In this document: positions 20,743-30,716 of the stretch, piece after piece
Numbering within the stretch: the stretch's first letter is position 1
How the letters are laid out: the number at the start of each line of letters is the position of its first letter
Assembly (NCBI GenBank): GCA_009912235.1
Contig: WNDS01000002.1
Span: forward strand, 62,001 to 126,000
Length of the DNA stretch: 64,000 nucleotides
Direction of reading: 5' to 3'
From: Stenotrophomonas maltophilia
Lineage (GTDB): Bacteria; Pseudomonadota; Gammaproteobacteria; Xanthomonadales; Xanthomonadaceae
Translations under genes and position numbers: made by a program
The notes under the pieces: generated by a model
Seen by the model: the letters and a program-made list of their open reading frames with translations, nothing else
What the model was told of the DNA's origin: nothing
The model's database searches: none

Positions 20743-20843
20743 CACGAAATCGAAGGCCGCCGGCGGCGGCTGGGCCATGCCTACCGTTGCTCAACATCAT
20801 ACTGAGCGACCACCTGAACCGCTGCCTAGACAGCGCCTGTAAA

Positions 20844-20990
20844 GGTATCGAAGCTGCGGCGAAGCGGATTGCGCGCGTGCTGTGGAACGACCCGGCCACC
20901 GGCGTGATGCGCCATGCCGATGCCGGGTATGAGATCGCGGTGGAATGTGCGAAGGAAAAGGGATTGGATCTGCCCGGCATTCTGGGCTGA
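20844..20990 (+). pseudogene. hutU: hutU 3'-end remnant, right direct repeat of the island
   Basis: Encodes the last 48 residues of urocanate hydratase ([20 protein letters not shown] through [14 protein letters not shown]), but has no upstream part of the gene. It matches the end of the full hutU at 16552-16698, with 57 identical bases at 20918-20974. It is probably the original chromosomal 3' end, displaced when the island entered. No integrase gene lies between the copies. Confidence 0.88.
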
Positions 20991-20997
20991 TGCAGAA

Positions 20998-21058
20998 GTG
21001 CCGGCCCGCAGCCGGCACGCCAGCCTGGAGGTACCTCGTGCCGGCCGATGGCCGGCAC
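20998..21058. repeat. Two REP-like palindromes after the hutU remnant
   Basis: GTGCCGGCCCGCAGCCGGCAC-type palindromes at 20998-21018 and 21038-21058. The rest of the spacer to 21245 shows nothing recognisable except the ribosome-binding site of the next gene. Confidence 0.65.
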
Positions 21059-21245
21059 GGCCCGATCGGGTATGGCGGGCGCCAGACCCGAATATGTGAC
21101 GCACATCCCATAGCCTCCGTGCTTCGGTATGATCCACTCGGCCTGCCCCGCGCGGGCAATGGGGGTTGTACCGATCACAGCGGACGTTGTCGACACGCAC
21201 AGGTGCAAGGCCTGGCGCCACGGCGGTCTGCCTCAGGGGGAAAAC

Positions 21246-24200
21246 ATGTCCAGTTCGATCGATCCGGCCGCTATGCGCAGGCCCGGCACCACATCTGTGA
21301 TGGCTACGTGGGGGGCGCTGCTGCTCCTTCTGCTGCTGTGCTGCATCACTGCCCCGGCCGCCGCCCAGAGCTTGCCGGGCGCACCCGTCATTGGTACCGC
21401 CAGCAGCAACCCGGTACCGCCTGGGCAGTCCGCCAGTGCCACGGTCACGTTCACCGCGCCGGCCAGCGATGGCGGTTCGCCCATCCCCGGCTACACACTC
21501 ACCAGTTCGCCCGGCGGCATCACCAGCAGCACGTCGTCCTCACCGGCCAGCATCAACGGCTTGACGCTGGGCACCTCGTACACCTTCAGCGTGACGGCCA
21601 CCAACGGCGTGGGCACCGGCAGCCCGTCGGGCGCCAGCAACGCGGTCACGCCCCGGGGCCAGCAGGTCCTCGCTTTCACCAACCCCGGGGACCTGAATTT
21701 CGGCACCAACACGCCGCTGCAGGCCACCAGCAGTTCCAGCCTGCCCGTGCTGCTGGTCAGCAACACGCTCAACACGTGCGAAATCATTATCAACACCCAC
21801 CAGGTGCGGGCCCGGGCCCCCGGTATCTGCTCGGTCACCGCCAGCCAGCCGGGCGATGGCGCCTACCTGCCGGCGCCCGATGTCACCCAGAGTTTCCAGA
21901 TCGTTGTTCCCGGTGGCGCGTTGAGCATTGCCACCACCAGCCTTCCCAGCCCGATTCGCGGAACCCCGTATACGCAGACCATTGTCGCCACGTCCGGCGC
22001 GCCGCCCTACACCTTCGCCGTCGTCAGTGGCGCGCTGCCCGCGAACCTGACGCTCAATCCCGTCACAGGCACCATCAGCGGCCTGGTGAGAGGCGTCGGC
22101 GCCTACAACATCCGGGTGCGGGTCACCGATGCGGCCTTGCAGACCGCCGAGCGGAGCTACGCGGGCGTGGTCATCGTGCCGGTGCTGACCATCAGCCCGG
22201 CAACGCTGCCGACCGGCAGGGTGGGCGTGCCTTTGGCTTCCACCACCTTCACCACCACCGGCGGCATTGGCGCTTACACCTACGCCATCACCGCAGGCGC
22301 GCTTCCCGCCGGCCTGAGCCTTTCGCCCGCAGGCGTGCTGGCCGGTACGCCCACGGCGGCGGGCACCGCCAACATCACGGTCACATCCACCGATGCGTAC
22401 AACGCCTCGGCAAGCCAGCCGCTGACGGTGGTGATCAGCGATGCCCCCCGGTGGCCGCCGATGACCTGGCCAGCGCGGCCGCCAATGGCAATACCAGCGT
22501 GGACGTCACCCGCAACGACAGCGGCGTGATCACCAGCGTGGCGATGGTCACCGCACCCCAGCACGGCACGGCCATGGTGAGCGGCTTGAACATCCTCTAC
22601 ACGCCGGCACCGAACTACTTCGGCAGCGACAGCCTGCGCTACACCGTCACCGGCCCGGGCGGCACGTCAGCGCCAGCAACGCTGACGCTGACCGTCAGCG
22701 CCGGCTCGGTGCCGGTTGCCACCGCCCGGACCGCAGCCCTGCTGGCCGGCACCACGCTGACGATCAAGGCCGCCGACGGTGCCAGCAATGGCCCCTTTAC
22801 TGCCGCGGCCATCAGCACACCCCCTGCGTCGGGCACCGTGGCCGTGCAGGGCACCGACCTGCTGTATACCGCTGCGCAGGACGCCACCGGCCAGGTCAGC
22901 TTCGACTACACGCTCAGCAACGTGTTTGGTGTCTCGCAGCCGGCGCGCGTCACCCTGACCGTGAACCCTGCACCGACCGTCGCGCCGATGGCGACCGACG
23001 CCGCCGCCGGTCGCCCGGTGCAGCTCAACCTGAGCCGCGGTGCTCGCGGCGGGCCCTTCACCGCGGCCAACCTGCTGGCGGTGATGCCGGCCACGGCGGG
23101 CACGGCGGTGATCCGCTCCGGCGCCGACGGCTACGTGCTGGACTTCACGCCCGCAGCAGCGTTCGCGGGTGCGGCGCAGATCACCTACACCCTGAGCAAT
23201 GCCTTCGCTACTTCGGCACCAGGCGTGGTGACCATCACCGTGGCACCGCGCAGTGATCCGTCCAAGGACGCCGAAGTGCGCGGCATCCTGTCGGCACAGG
23301 CCGATGCCGCACGGCGCATGGCCATGGGCCAGATCAACAACTTCCAGCGCCGCCTGGAACAGCTGCGCAGCGGTGCCGCCGACAGCTTCAGCAACGGCAT
23401 CACCCTGGGCGCGGCAAATGCGCAGCGCCCGCGCCGTGGCAACGACAGCACGCTGGCACTGCAGGAAGCCAACCGCCGCTACCTGGTGCAGGCCGATACG
23501 GCATCGCCTGCCACGCCGCAGGCCGCCGGCCTGCAACCGGGCGCCCTGCCCGGCGACTGGTCGCTGTGGACCGGCGGCGCGCTGAACTTCGGTTCCGCAC
23601 GTGGCGGCGGGCGTGACAGCGCGACCGACTTCACCACCTCCGGCCTGAGCCTGGGCGCCGACCGTGCCCTCAGCGAGACCTTCGCGCTGGGCGGCGGCGT
23701 GGGCTACGGCCATGAACGCTCGGACGTGGGTGACAAGGGCAGCCGCAGCAGCGTGGACAGCTACAGCGTGGCGCTGTACGCCAGCTACCGGCCGACGGAA
23801 CGGTTCTACGCCGATGGCCTGCTTGGCTACCAGTGGCTGGATCTGGATGCGCGCCGGCATGTCACCGAAAGCGGCAACGCCGTGCATGGCCGCCGTGATG
23901 GCACGCAATGGTTCGCTTCGCTCTCCAGCGGCTACCGCTTCATCGGCAGGACGCTGGAAGTCACGCCCTATGGCCGCCTGGACGTGGCGCGCGCCCGCCT
24001 GGATGGATTCACCGAGCAGGGTGATGCGATCCACGCACTGGCCTACCAGGCGCAGACGGTGAACCTGTCCACCGCCACCGTGGGTGCTCTGGCCCGCTGG
24101 GCCTTCAAGCGCAACGGCACGGTATGGATGCCGCAGCTGCGCGCAGAATTCGGGCGCGACCTGCAGGGCAGCGACGATGTACGGCTGGGCTATGCAGACC

Positions 24201-24391
24201 TGCCCGGTGCGCCGCTGTACCGCACCACGCTGTATGGCACCTCGCGCAGCCATGGCCTGCTGGGCGCGGGCATCAACCTGCGCACCGACAGCGCCTGGCT
24301 GCTGCGCGCGGAGTACCAGACCCGCCTGGACAGCAGTAGCGGCAACGACCAGTCCATCGTGCTGGGCGTGGAGAAGGCCTTCGGGCACTGA
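21246..24391 (+). pseudogene. Autotransporter with Ig/FN3-like repeats, frameshifted
   Basis: Starts at ATG 21246 after GGGGGAAAAC, with a signal peptide ending APAAAQ (about residue 41). A fibronectin III-like domain follows (PGAPVIGTASSNPVPPGQSA), then repeated putative Ig domains (GALPANLTLNPVTGTISGLV; GALPAGLSLSPAGVLAGTP), cadherin/Ig-like modules (YTPAPNYFGSDSLRYTV), and a C-terminal beta-barrel ending VLGVEKAFGH with a terminal aromatic-rich strand pattern. After SDAP the frame changes at a C6 run (22444-22449); one more C would join both halves into 1,048 residues. It would be a surface-exposed type V adhesin-like protein. Without the correction the barrel is not made and nothing is displayed. 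Confidence 0.85.
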
Positions 24392-24406
24392 TCAGCAAGG
24401 GTGAAG

Positions 24407-24473
24407 GGTGCCGGCCAATGGCCGGCATCCCACACGCATCATGACGCGCCGGTAGGTGCCGATTTTGGTCGGC
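24407..24473. repeat. REP-like palindromes after the autotransporter
   Basis: GTGCCGGCC AAT GGCCGGCAT at 24407-24427 and GTAGGTGCCGA TTTT GGTCGGCA at 24451-24473. They lie in the spacer between the convergent autotransporter and FAD-monooxygenase genes and may also act as a transcription stop. Confidence 0.65.
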
Positions 24474-24515
24474 AGGCGGTTCCCCACCGCGCTACCGCAG
24501 TGGCGGGCGACGCCC

Positions 24516-26072
24516 TCAGCCGATACACGCAACCGTACGCAGCACCGCATCCATCACCGCCGCCGCATCCTCTGCGGCACCCGGTGCTCGCCACGCCACC
24601 ACGCCATCCGGGCGCACCAGCGTGGCGCCCTCCGGCCCCATGCCGAAGGCCGCACCGAATGCGGCCGCGTCCTCCACCTGGATGTCTTCGCCCAGCGCGC
24701 GCACATCCAGCGGCAGGCCCAGGCGGGCGGCCACCGCGCGTACAGCCTGCAGCCACGCCGCGAATGCACTGACCAGCGTGAAACGCTGCACGAACAGGTC
24801 CACGGTCGACACGGTGGCACCTTGCTGTTGCACCCACAGATGCGGCGCCCGCGTGCCGGGCTGGCCCTTCCAGGCGTCCGGCGCAGCGGCCGACGGCAGC
24901 GATGCATCGGCACCGATCACGATGGACGAGCGCTGCAGCTGGCCCAGCTCCATGGCTGCATTGCCATACAGTGGGGCCTGCACCGGCGTATCCACCCAGC
25001 GCGCGTAGTCCGGCCGGGCGAAGGTCTGCTGGTGGCGCAGCCAGCCGATGGGCTGGCGCTCGTCGCTGTAGCTGTCCAGCAGCGCAGGTGTGGATACGCC
25101 CTGCAGCACCAGCTGCAGCTTCCACGCCAGGTTCCAGGCATCGTCGATGCCGGTGTTGGCACCGAAGCCACCGCGCGTGGGCGGCAGCTGGTGCGCGGCA
25201 TCGCCCAGCAGGAACACGTTGCCGTTGCGGTAGGTCCGGGCGATACGCGCGGCCATTTCCCAGCGCCCGGTGGCCAGCATCTGCACCGGCAGGTCCGCGC
25301 CCAACGCCCTGCGCACGGCCTGCAGCAGTTCGTCCTCGCTGCGCGGCTGGTCGTCGTTGAACATCAGCACCCAGCGGCTGTCGCCATAGGTGGTAAGGAA
25401 GGCCTGCAGCGCCGGCTGCACGATCTGGAACTGCTGCACCCCGCGCGCCAGCCAGGCATCGGCCTGCTCGCAGCGGAACAGTACGCTGCGCAGCGTGCGC
25501 AGGTGGCCGACGCCCTCGCGCACGATGCCCAGCTGTTCACGGATGGGGCTGTCGGCGCCATCGCAGGCCAGCAGGTAGCGCGCGTGCAGCGTGCTGCGCG
25601 CACCGGTGGCGCGGTCTTCCAGGTCGGCCACCACGCCATCGTCGGTCTGCCGCCAGCCGCGCAGTACGCAGCCATAGCGCAGGTCGGCTCCGCGCGCGCG
25701 GGTGGCCTCACGCAGGATCGGCTCCAGGTGGTCCTGCGCGATCGCCGCGCCACGGCACGGCGAGAACGTGCCCGGTGCGGTTTCCTGTTCGCCCGGCGTC
25801 CACGGCAGCACCTCGCCCCAGGTGCTGGCGAGGCTTTCGGTGGTGACTCGCTGCAACCGGGTTTCGGCCGGCGTCTGCGCAATGGCATCGCCCAGCCCGC
25901 AGGCGCGGAAGTATTCCATTGTGTGTTCGGTGAAGCCCATCGCACGTGGGTGCGGCGAACTGCCGGCGTGCTTTTCCACCAGCACGTGCGGCACGCCGCG
26001 CAGGGACAGGAACAGGGAAGCGGACAGGCCGACAAGGCTGCCGCCAACAATCAGGACGGGGGTGTGGTGCAT
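24516..26072 (-). CDS. FAD-dependent aromatic monooxygenase (class A)
   Basis: 518-residue flavoprotein of the PheA/TfdB/UbiH group. It has the N-terminal dinucleotide fold HHTPVLIVGGSLVGLSASLF, the second FAD motif NVFLLGDAAHQLPPTRGGF (GD motif), and a C-terminal thioredoxin-like extension ending LRPDGVVAWRAPG-type sequence (here LVRPDGVVAWRAP). Such enzymes hydroxylate phenolic or polyketide substrates with NADPH and oxygen. The substrate cannot be told; tetracycline- or rifampicin-type monooxygenases share the architecture. The ATG at 26072 places the FAD fold at the N-terminus. It converges with the autotransporter gene and is intact. Confidence 0.88.
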   Translation of the reverse strand: MHHTPVLIVGGSLVGLSASLFLSLRGVPHVLVEKHAGSSPHPRAMGFTEHTMEYFRACGLGDAIAQTPAETRLQRVTTESLASTWGEVLPWTPGEQETAPGTFSPCRGAAIAQDHLEPILREATRARGADLRYGCVLRGWRQTDDGVVADLEDRATGARSTLHARYLLACDGADSPIREQLGIVREGVGHLRTLRSVLFRCEQADAWLARGVQQFQIVQPALQAFLTTYGDSRWVLMFNDDQPRSEDELLQAVRRALGADLPVQMLATGRWEMAARIARTYRNGNVFLLGDAAHQLPPTRGGFGANTGIDDAWNLAWKLQLVLQGVSTPALLDSYSDERQPIGWLRHQQTFARPDYARWVDTPVQAPLYGNAAMELGQLQRSSIVIGADASLPSAAAPDAWKGQPGTRAPHLWVQQQGATVSTVDLFVQRFTLVSAFAAWLQAVRAVAARLGLPLDVRALGEDIQVEDAAAFGAAFGMGPEGATLVRPDGVVAWRAPGAAEDAAAVMDAVLRTVACIG

Positions 26073-26472
26073 GGGAGAACTCCGGTTCGACAGTGCCGCA
26101 GGCAACGGCAAAGGACAGTGCGGAGCTTCCACAAGGCGGTGCGCAGGTGCGGGCACGCGATGACAGGAAGCGGCACGTGTCCGCCTTCTGTCGTGGTCCG
26201 CGGCCCGGAAGGGCTGGATTGTGGCTGCAGGGCGCTGCCCCGCAACTGGCCGGGGCTCACCACGCCGGCCCACCATTTTCGACGGCGCCATGGTGCGCGC
26301 TGGGCGCTGCCACGGCAAGCCTGTGGCGCAGCTTCGTTGCCGGCCGCTCAGCCGGCCATACGGAGGCGATGGGTGACGGCGCGCTCACGAACTGTTAACT
26401 TCTCGCGCCATATCGCAGTTTACAGCGCGCCACGTGCCTGAAACCGCGCTCCCCCGCTCTTTCGTATTGCGC

Positions 26473-28596
26473 ATGACCATTACCAGAATCCGTTCCCTGC
26501 CGGCGCGTGCCGTGCTTCCGCTGTCGCTGTCCTTCGCCCTGGCCGCCACCACCCACGCTGCGGCGGCCGATCCGGCCACCACGCTGGACACCGTCAAGGT
26601 CACCGCGGCCACCACGGCCGGCCAAGCCCGCCAGGCCCTTGCGCGCGTGCCCGGCGCGGGCAATGTGATCGACCTGGCCGAGGTCGGCCAGGGCCGCGTT
26701 GGCGGCACCGCCGATGTACTGGCCTACCAGCCGGGCATCAGCGCGCAGTCGCCCGGCAACGAAGGCGTCAAGATCTCCATCCGCGGTTCGGGCATCAACC
26801 GTGGCCCGGGCGCGCATGCGTCGGGCATTGCGGTTTCGCTCGACGGCCTGCCGCTGACCGGCCCGGGCGGCACGCCCTACGAACTGCTGGAACCGCTGTG
26901 GATGAGCCGGGTGGAGGTGCTGCGCGGCGCCAACGGCTTCGAGCGCGGTGCGCTGGCGCTGGGCGGTGCGATCAACTACATCACCCGCAGCGGCCGCGAT
27001 ACGCCAGGCCTGCAGCTGCATTACGAAGCTGGCAGCCGTGGCTACCAGAAGCACAGCGCCAGCCTGGGCGGTGTGCAGGGCGATGTCGATTACTTCGTTG
27101 CCTACACCGACAGCGAATTCGATGGCTACCAGCAGCACGGCCGTGGCCAGGGCAAGGGTGCGGCCGCGAACATCGGCTGGCAGATCACCCCGCAGCTGGA
27201 AACGCGCTTCACCGTGCGCTACCACGATACCGACCACGAAACGCCGGGGCGGCTGACCCGCGCGCAGATCCGCAACGATCCGCATGCCGCCAACCCAGCC
27301 AACCTGGCCATCGATGCGCGCCGCCCGCAGCCGGGCAGCACGTGGATCGGCAACACCACCACCTGGACCGTCGATGACAGCAACACGCTGCAGGCCGGGC
27401 TGCTCTATCACAAGTACCCGATGGACCTGAACGAGAGCCTGTACCGCCAGCAGCTGGACTACGCCAACCTCAACGCGACGCTGGGCTACACGCACCGCCA
27501 CACGCTGTTCGGCCGTGACAGCGTCACCACGCTCGGCCTGCGCGTGACCCACGACCTGGATGCCGATGTGCGCGAGACGCTGCGCTTTGCCAGCAACGGC
27601 TACCCCGCCGGCACCCACACGCGCGATTTCAGCCACCACGGTACCGACAGCGTGCTGCACGTGGGCAACGACCTGGCGTTGACCGACACACTGCGGCTGC
27701 AGACCGGGCTGGCCTTCATCCACACCCGCCGCGATGTGCAGGTCACCTGGCCGGCCACCGATGGCCGCATCAATGAAAGCACCTGGGATTACGCACCGCG
27801 CGTGGGCTTCACCTGGCAGGCAACACCGCAGCTGCAGTGGTTCGGCAACCTCAGCCGCTCGGTGGAAGCACCGCACCCGTGGTCGATGATCTGGGGCTCG
27901 AACCGGTACTTCCCGGCAGGCTACGGTGCGTCGAGCGGCCGCCAGCGCGCGCCGGTGCCGCTGGTCAACCAGACCGCCACCACGCTGGAACTGGGCGCGC
28001 GCGGTGACAGTGCGCTGGGCCGCTGGGAACTGACCGGCTACTACGCGCGCGTGCTGCATGAGCTGCTGAGCGTAGAACTGCAGCCGGCGCCGAACCTGTT
28101 CGTGGCCGAGAACAACGCCAGCCCCACCGTTCAACGCGGCATCGAAGCCGGGCTGGACAGCACGCTGTGGCAAGGCGGTGCCGGCACGCTGTCACTGCGC
28201 CAGGCGTATACCTTCAGCGACTTCCGCTACCGCCACGATGCACGCTTCGGCCGTAACCGGCTGCCGGGCCTGCCGCGCCATTACTACCAGGCCGAACTGC
28301 GCTACCAGCACCCGTCCGGCCTGTATGCCGGGGTCAACACCGAATATGCCTCGCGCATCGCGGTGGACTACGCCAACAGCTACTGGGCCGACAGCCACCT
28401 GATCTTCGGCACGCGTATCGGCTTCGATGCGCCCACTGGCCGCTGGCAGGCCTGGGCCGAGCTGCGCAACCTCGGCAACCGCCACTACGCCGCTACCGTC
28501 ACCCCCGGTTACGACGACGCTGGCAAGGACGTGGCGCGCTCCACGCCGGGCGACGGACGCGGCGTGTATGCAGGGATCAGCTGGCGCTTTGACTGA
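26473..28596 (+). CDS. TonB-dependent outer-membrane receptor
   Basis: 707 residues with a signal peptide (about 1-33, ending THAAAA), a TonB box-like TLDTVKVTA, a plug domain (ADVLAYQPGISAQSPGNEGV; SIRGSGINRGPGAHASGIAV; RVEVLRGANGFERGALALGG) and a 22-strand barrel ending VYAGISWRFD with terminal Phe-Asp. It resembles FecA/YncD-type siderophore or metal-chelate receptors. No Fur box or periplasmic binding genes were seen next to it, so the ligand is open. The ATG at 26473 was chosen because it gives a proper signal peptide. It is intact and would need TonB, for instance one of the two proteins at 663-2018. Confidence 0.9.
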   Translation: MTITRIRSLPARAVLPLSLSFALAATTHAAAADPATTLDTVKVTAATTAGQARQALARVPGAGNVIDLAEVGQGRVGGTADVLAYQPGISAQSPGNEGVKISIRGSGINRGPGAHASGIAVSLDGLPLTGPGGTPYELLEPLWMSRVEVLRGANGFERGALALGGAINYITRSGRDTPGLQLHYEAGSRGYQKHSASLGGVQGDVDYFVAYTDSEFDGYQQHGRGQGKGAAANIGWQITPQLETRFTVRYHDTDHETPGRLTRAQIRNDPHAANPANLAIDARRPQPGSTWIGNTTTWTVDDSNTLQAGLLYHKYPMDLNESLYRQQLDYANLNATLGYTHRHTLFGRDSVTTLGLRVTHDLDADVRETLRFASNGYPAGTHTRDFSHHGTDSVLHVGNDLALTDTLRLQTGLAFIHTRRDVQVTWPATDGRINESTWDYAPRVGFTWQATPQLQWFGNLSRSVEAPHPWSMIWGSNRYFPAGYGASSGRQRAPVPLVNQTATTLELGARGDSALGRWELTGYYARVLHELLSVELQPAPNLFVAENNASPTVQRGIEAGLDSTLWQGGAGTLSLRQAYTFSDFRYRHDARFGRNRLPGLPRHYYQAELRYQHPSGLYAGVNTEYASRIAVDYANSYWADSHLIFGTRIGFDAPTGRWQAWAELRNLGNRHYAATVTPGYDDAGKDVARSTPGDGRGVYAGISWRFD

Positions 28597-28656
28597 GCGA
28601 CTGGCGGGCGTTTGAATGGAATCCGCCGCATCACGCGGCGGGCGTGCAGCGCCGCT

Positions 28657-29038
28657 TCAGAGCGGCGCCGCGCTGCAGACGGCTTCAATGTGGTGGCCAT
28701 CCAGATCCACCACGAACGCGGCGTAATAGCTGTCGCCGTAGTCCGGGCGCGGGCCTGGCGCGCCATTGTCGGCGCCGCCCGTGGCAATGGCAGCGGCATG
28801 GAAGGCATCGACCGCTGCGTGTGACGCCGCAGCGAAGGCCAGATGGAAGCCCGGGCCCGGCGCCATGGCTGTGTCGCGCAGCTTCAGGCAGAGCGCATCC
28901 TGGCCATCAACCAGGCCGTAGCCAATCGCCGTGTCATCCTCGAGCACGCGCCGGTACCCCAGTGCTGCCAGCACGGCGTCATACAGGCGACCGGCGGCGT
29001 CCAGATCGCGTACGCCAAGGGAAAATGTGATGCAGCAT
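28657..29038 (-). pseudogene. VOC/glyoxalase-family protein, frameshifted at the N-terminus
   Basis: Small vicinal-oxygen-chelate domain (FSLGVRDLDAAGRLYDAVLA, GPGFHLAFAA, YYAAFVVDLDGHHIEAVC) of about 126 residues. The expected start MLHHI lies at ATG 29038, but a T4 run (29022-29025 on the plus strand, read as AAAA) holds one base too many, so the ATG is out of frame with the body. Removing one base gives MLHHISLGVRDLD, the usual start. Translation from an upstream start in the body's frame is possible but would add an unrelated leader. Function within the family is unknown. Confidence 0.75.
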
Positions 29039-29214
29039 GCGGACGTCCTTGCCAGCCACGCGAAATGCGGTGCGCCGATTCTAGCCCTCTGCCCTGCACT
29101 GTCTACAGTGCGGTACAAAACCACCCCGGTGCGGAAAAACTGCCGCTACACAGCCAGCGCATCCTGCCTGCATCCGGCGCCATTCCGGCGCCCGCCCAGC
29201 AGGAACACCCCGCC

Positions 29215-29631
29215 ATGTCCCAGATCGATACCGTCCTCTACACCGGCCGCACCCACACCGTGGGTGGCCGCAACGGCAGCGCGCGCAGCGATGATGGCCG
29301 CCTGGACATCACGCTGACGCCGCCCGGCGGCAGCGGCAGCGGCACCAACCCGGAACAGCTGTTCGCCGCCGGCTGGTTGGCCTGCTTCATGGGCGCCATC
29401 GGCAAGGCCGCGGCAGCGGCGAAGATCGCCGTGCCGGCCGGCATGGCGGTGGATGCCGAGGTGGACCTGGGCATGGCCTGCGATGCGTATGTCCTGCAGG
29501 TGCGGCTGCAGGTGCACCTGCCCGGCATCGAACACGCACAGGCCGAAACGCTGGTGGCCGCTGCGCACCAGACCTGCCCGTACTCGAAGGCCACGCACGG
29601 CAACATCGCGGTGACGATCACCATCGCCTGA
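29215..29631 (+). CDS. ohr: Organic hydroperoxide resistance protein (Ohr, OsmC family)
   Basis: Thiol peroxidase of 138 residues reducing organic and fatty acid hydroperoxides. Both reactive cysteines are in place: GWLACFMGA (peroxidatic) and HQTCPYSKATHGNIAV (resolving). The Arg of GGRNGSARSDDG and the motif TNPEQLFAAGW mark it as Ohr rather than OsmC. No OhrR (MarR-type) regulator is adjacent. Intact, ATG preceded by AGGAACACCCCGCC. Confidence 0.92.
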   Translation: MSQIDTVLYTGRTHTVGGRNGSARSDDGRLDITLTPPGGSGSGTNPEQLFAAGWLACFMGAIGKAAAAAKIAVPAGMAVDAEVDLGMACDAYVLQVRLQVHLPGIEHAQAETLVAAAHQTCPYSKATHGNIAVTITIA

Positions 29632-29657
29632 GCGCAGCGATCATGCCGCAGGGCGGT

Positions 29658-30605
29658 TCAACCCGTCTTGCGGCCCTCGCTGCGCACCGCGCGCGGCGGC
29701 ACGCCGAAGCCACGCAGGAACGCCTCGCGCAGATGGCCGCAGTCACGGAAGCCGTTTTCGCGCGCGACCACCTCCAGTGGATGGCGGCTCTTTTCGATCA
29801 TCAACCGCGCTGCCTCCAGCCGCAGGCCTTCGATGGCCTTGGCCGGTGACTGCCCGGTTTCCGCAGTAAACACCCGGCTGAACTGGCGCGGGCTGAGGTT
29901 GGCGACCTCGGCCAGTTCTTCCACGCCCAGTGCGCCGGACAGATGCCCGCGCACATGTTCGAGCGCGCACTGGATGCGGTCCGAACGCGGTGCCAGCTTC
30001 AGCATTTCCGAGTGCTGGCTCTGCCCACCCGAGCGCTGCTGGTGCATCACCAGCGAATGCGCCACGCTGCGGGCGATCTCCGGCCCCAGATCCTTTTCAA
30101 CCATGGCCACGGCCAGATCCAGCGATGCGGTCATGCCGGCCGAGGTCCAGATCGGGCCATCGACGATATGCAGGCGATCGGCCTCGACCAGGATGCCCGG
30201 GTGCTGCCGCTGCAACGCATCGGCGTAACCCCAGTGGGTGGTGGCGCGGCGCCCTTCCAGCAGCCCGGCATCGGCCAGTGCGAACGCCCCGGTGCACAGC
30301 CCGACCGTGCGCCGCGCATGCGGTGCCAGCTGGCGCAGCCGCTGCACCAGCGCCGGCGCAGGCGGCTGGCTGAGCGGATCGATCACGCCGGGCACCATCC
30401 AGGTGTCGGCACGGCTGCGTGCGGTCAGCGCGCGGGTCTGCACCGCCGGGCCGAACGTGGGCGCCAGCAGCCCGCCGGGCAGCGAAAGGCATTCCACGGT
30501 GTAGAAGCGCTGGCCCGAGGCGCGGTTGGCCAGTTCGAACACGGTCTGGTTGGCCAGGCCCATCATCTGGAAGCCCTCGGCAAGCAGGTAGCCGATGCGG
30601 TGCAT
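29658..30605 (-). CDS. GlxA-type AraC-family transcriptional regulator
   Basis: 315 residues with an N-terminal DJ-1/PfpI-like domain (HRIGYLLAEGFQMMGLANQT; VGLCTGAFALADAGLLEGR with the nucleophile-elbow Cys) and a C-terminal AraC helix-turn-helix pair (GVEELAEVANLSPRQFSRVF; FRDCGHLREAFLRGFGVPPR). Such regulators control amine, carnitine or similar catabolism, or nearby operons. It is divergent from the SDR gene, which it may control. Start at ATG 30605 by domain alignment. Confidence 0.9.
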   Translation of the reverse strand: MHRIGYLLAEGFQMMGLANQTVFELANRASGQRFYTVECLSLPGGLLAPTFGPAVQTRALTARSRADTWMVPGVIDPLSQPPAPALVQRLRQLAPHARRTVGLCTGAFALADAGLLEGRRATTHWGYADALQRQHPGILVEADRLHIVDGPIWTSAGMTASLDLAVAMVEKDLGPEIARSVAHSLVMHQQRSGGQSQHSEMLKLAPRSDRIQCALEHVRGHLSGALGVEELAEVANLSPRQFSRVFTAETGQSPAKAIEGLRLEAARLMIEKSRHPLEVVARENGFRDCGHLREAFLRGFGVPPRAVRSEGRKTG

Positions 30606-30716
30606 GGCGTGATTCCGGTCATGGCATGAAACATGACTATATACGTCCTTTGCGCCACCGGGCCAGCGGCGCACGATAGCGCCACGGAATCCCCCGCCCC
30701 TCCCTGGAAAACCCCC

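Noticed and set aside
16699..20990. Island as an integrated phage or IS element
   Set aside because: No integrase, transposase, phage structural gene or terminal inverted repeats; only the hutU duplication marks its ends.
22667..24388. 573-codon open frame opposite the autotransporter barrel
   Set aside because: Shadow frame without domains; the plus strand encodes a recognisable barrel.
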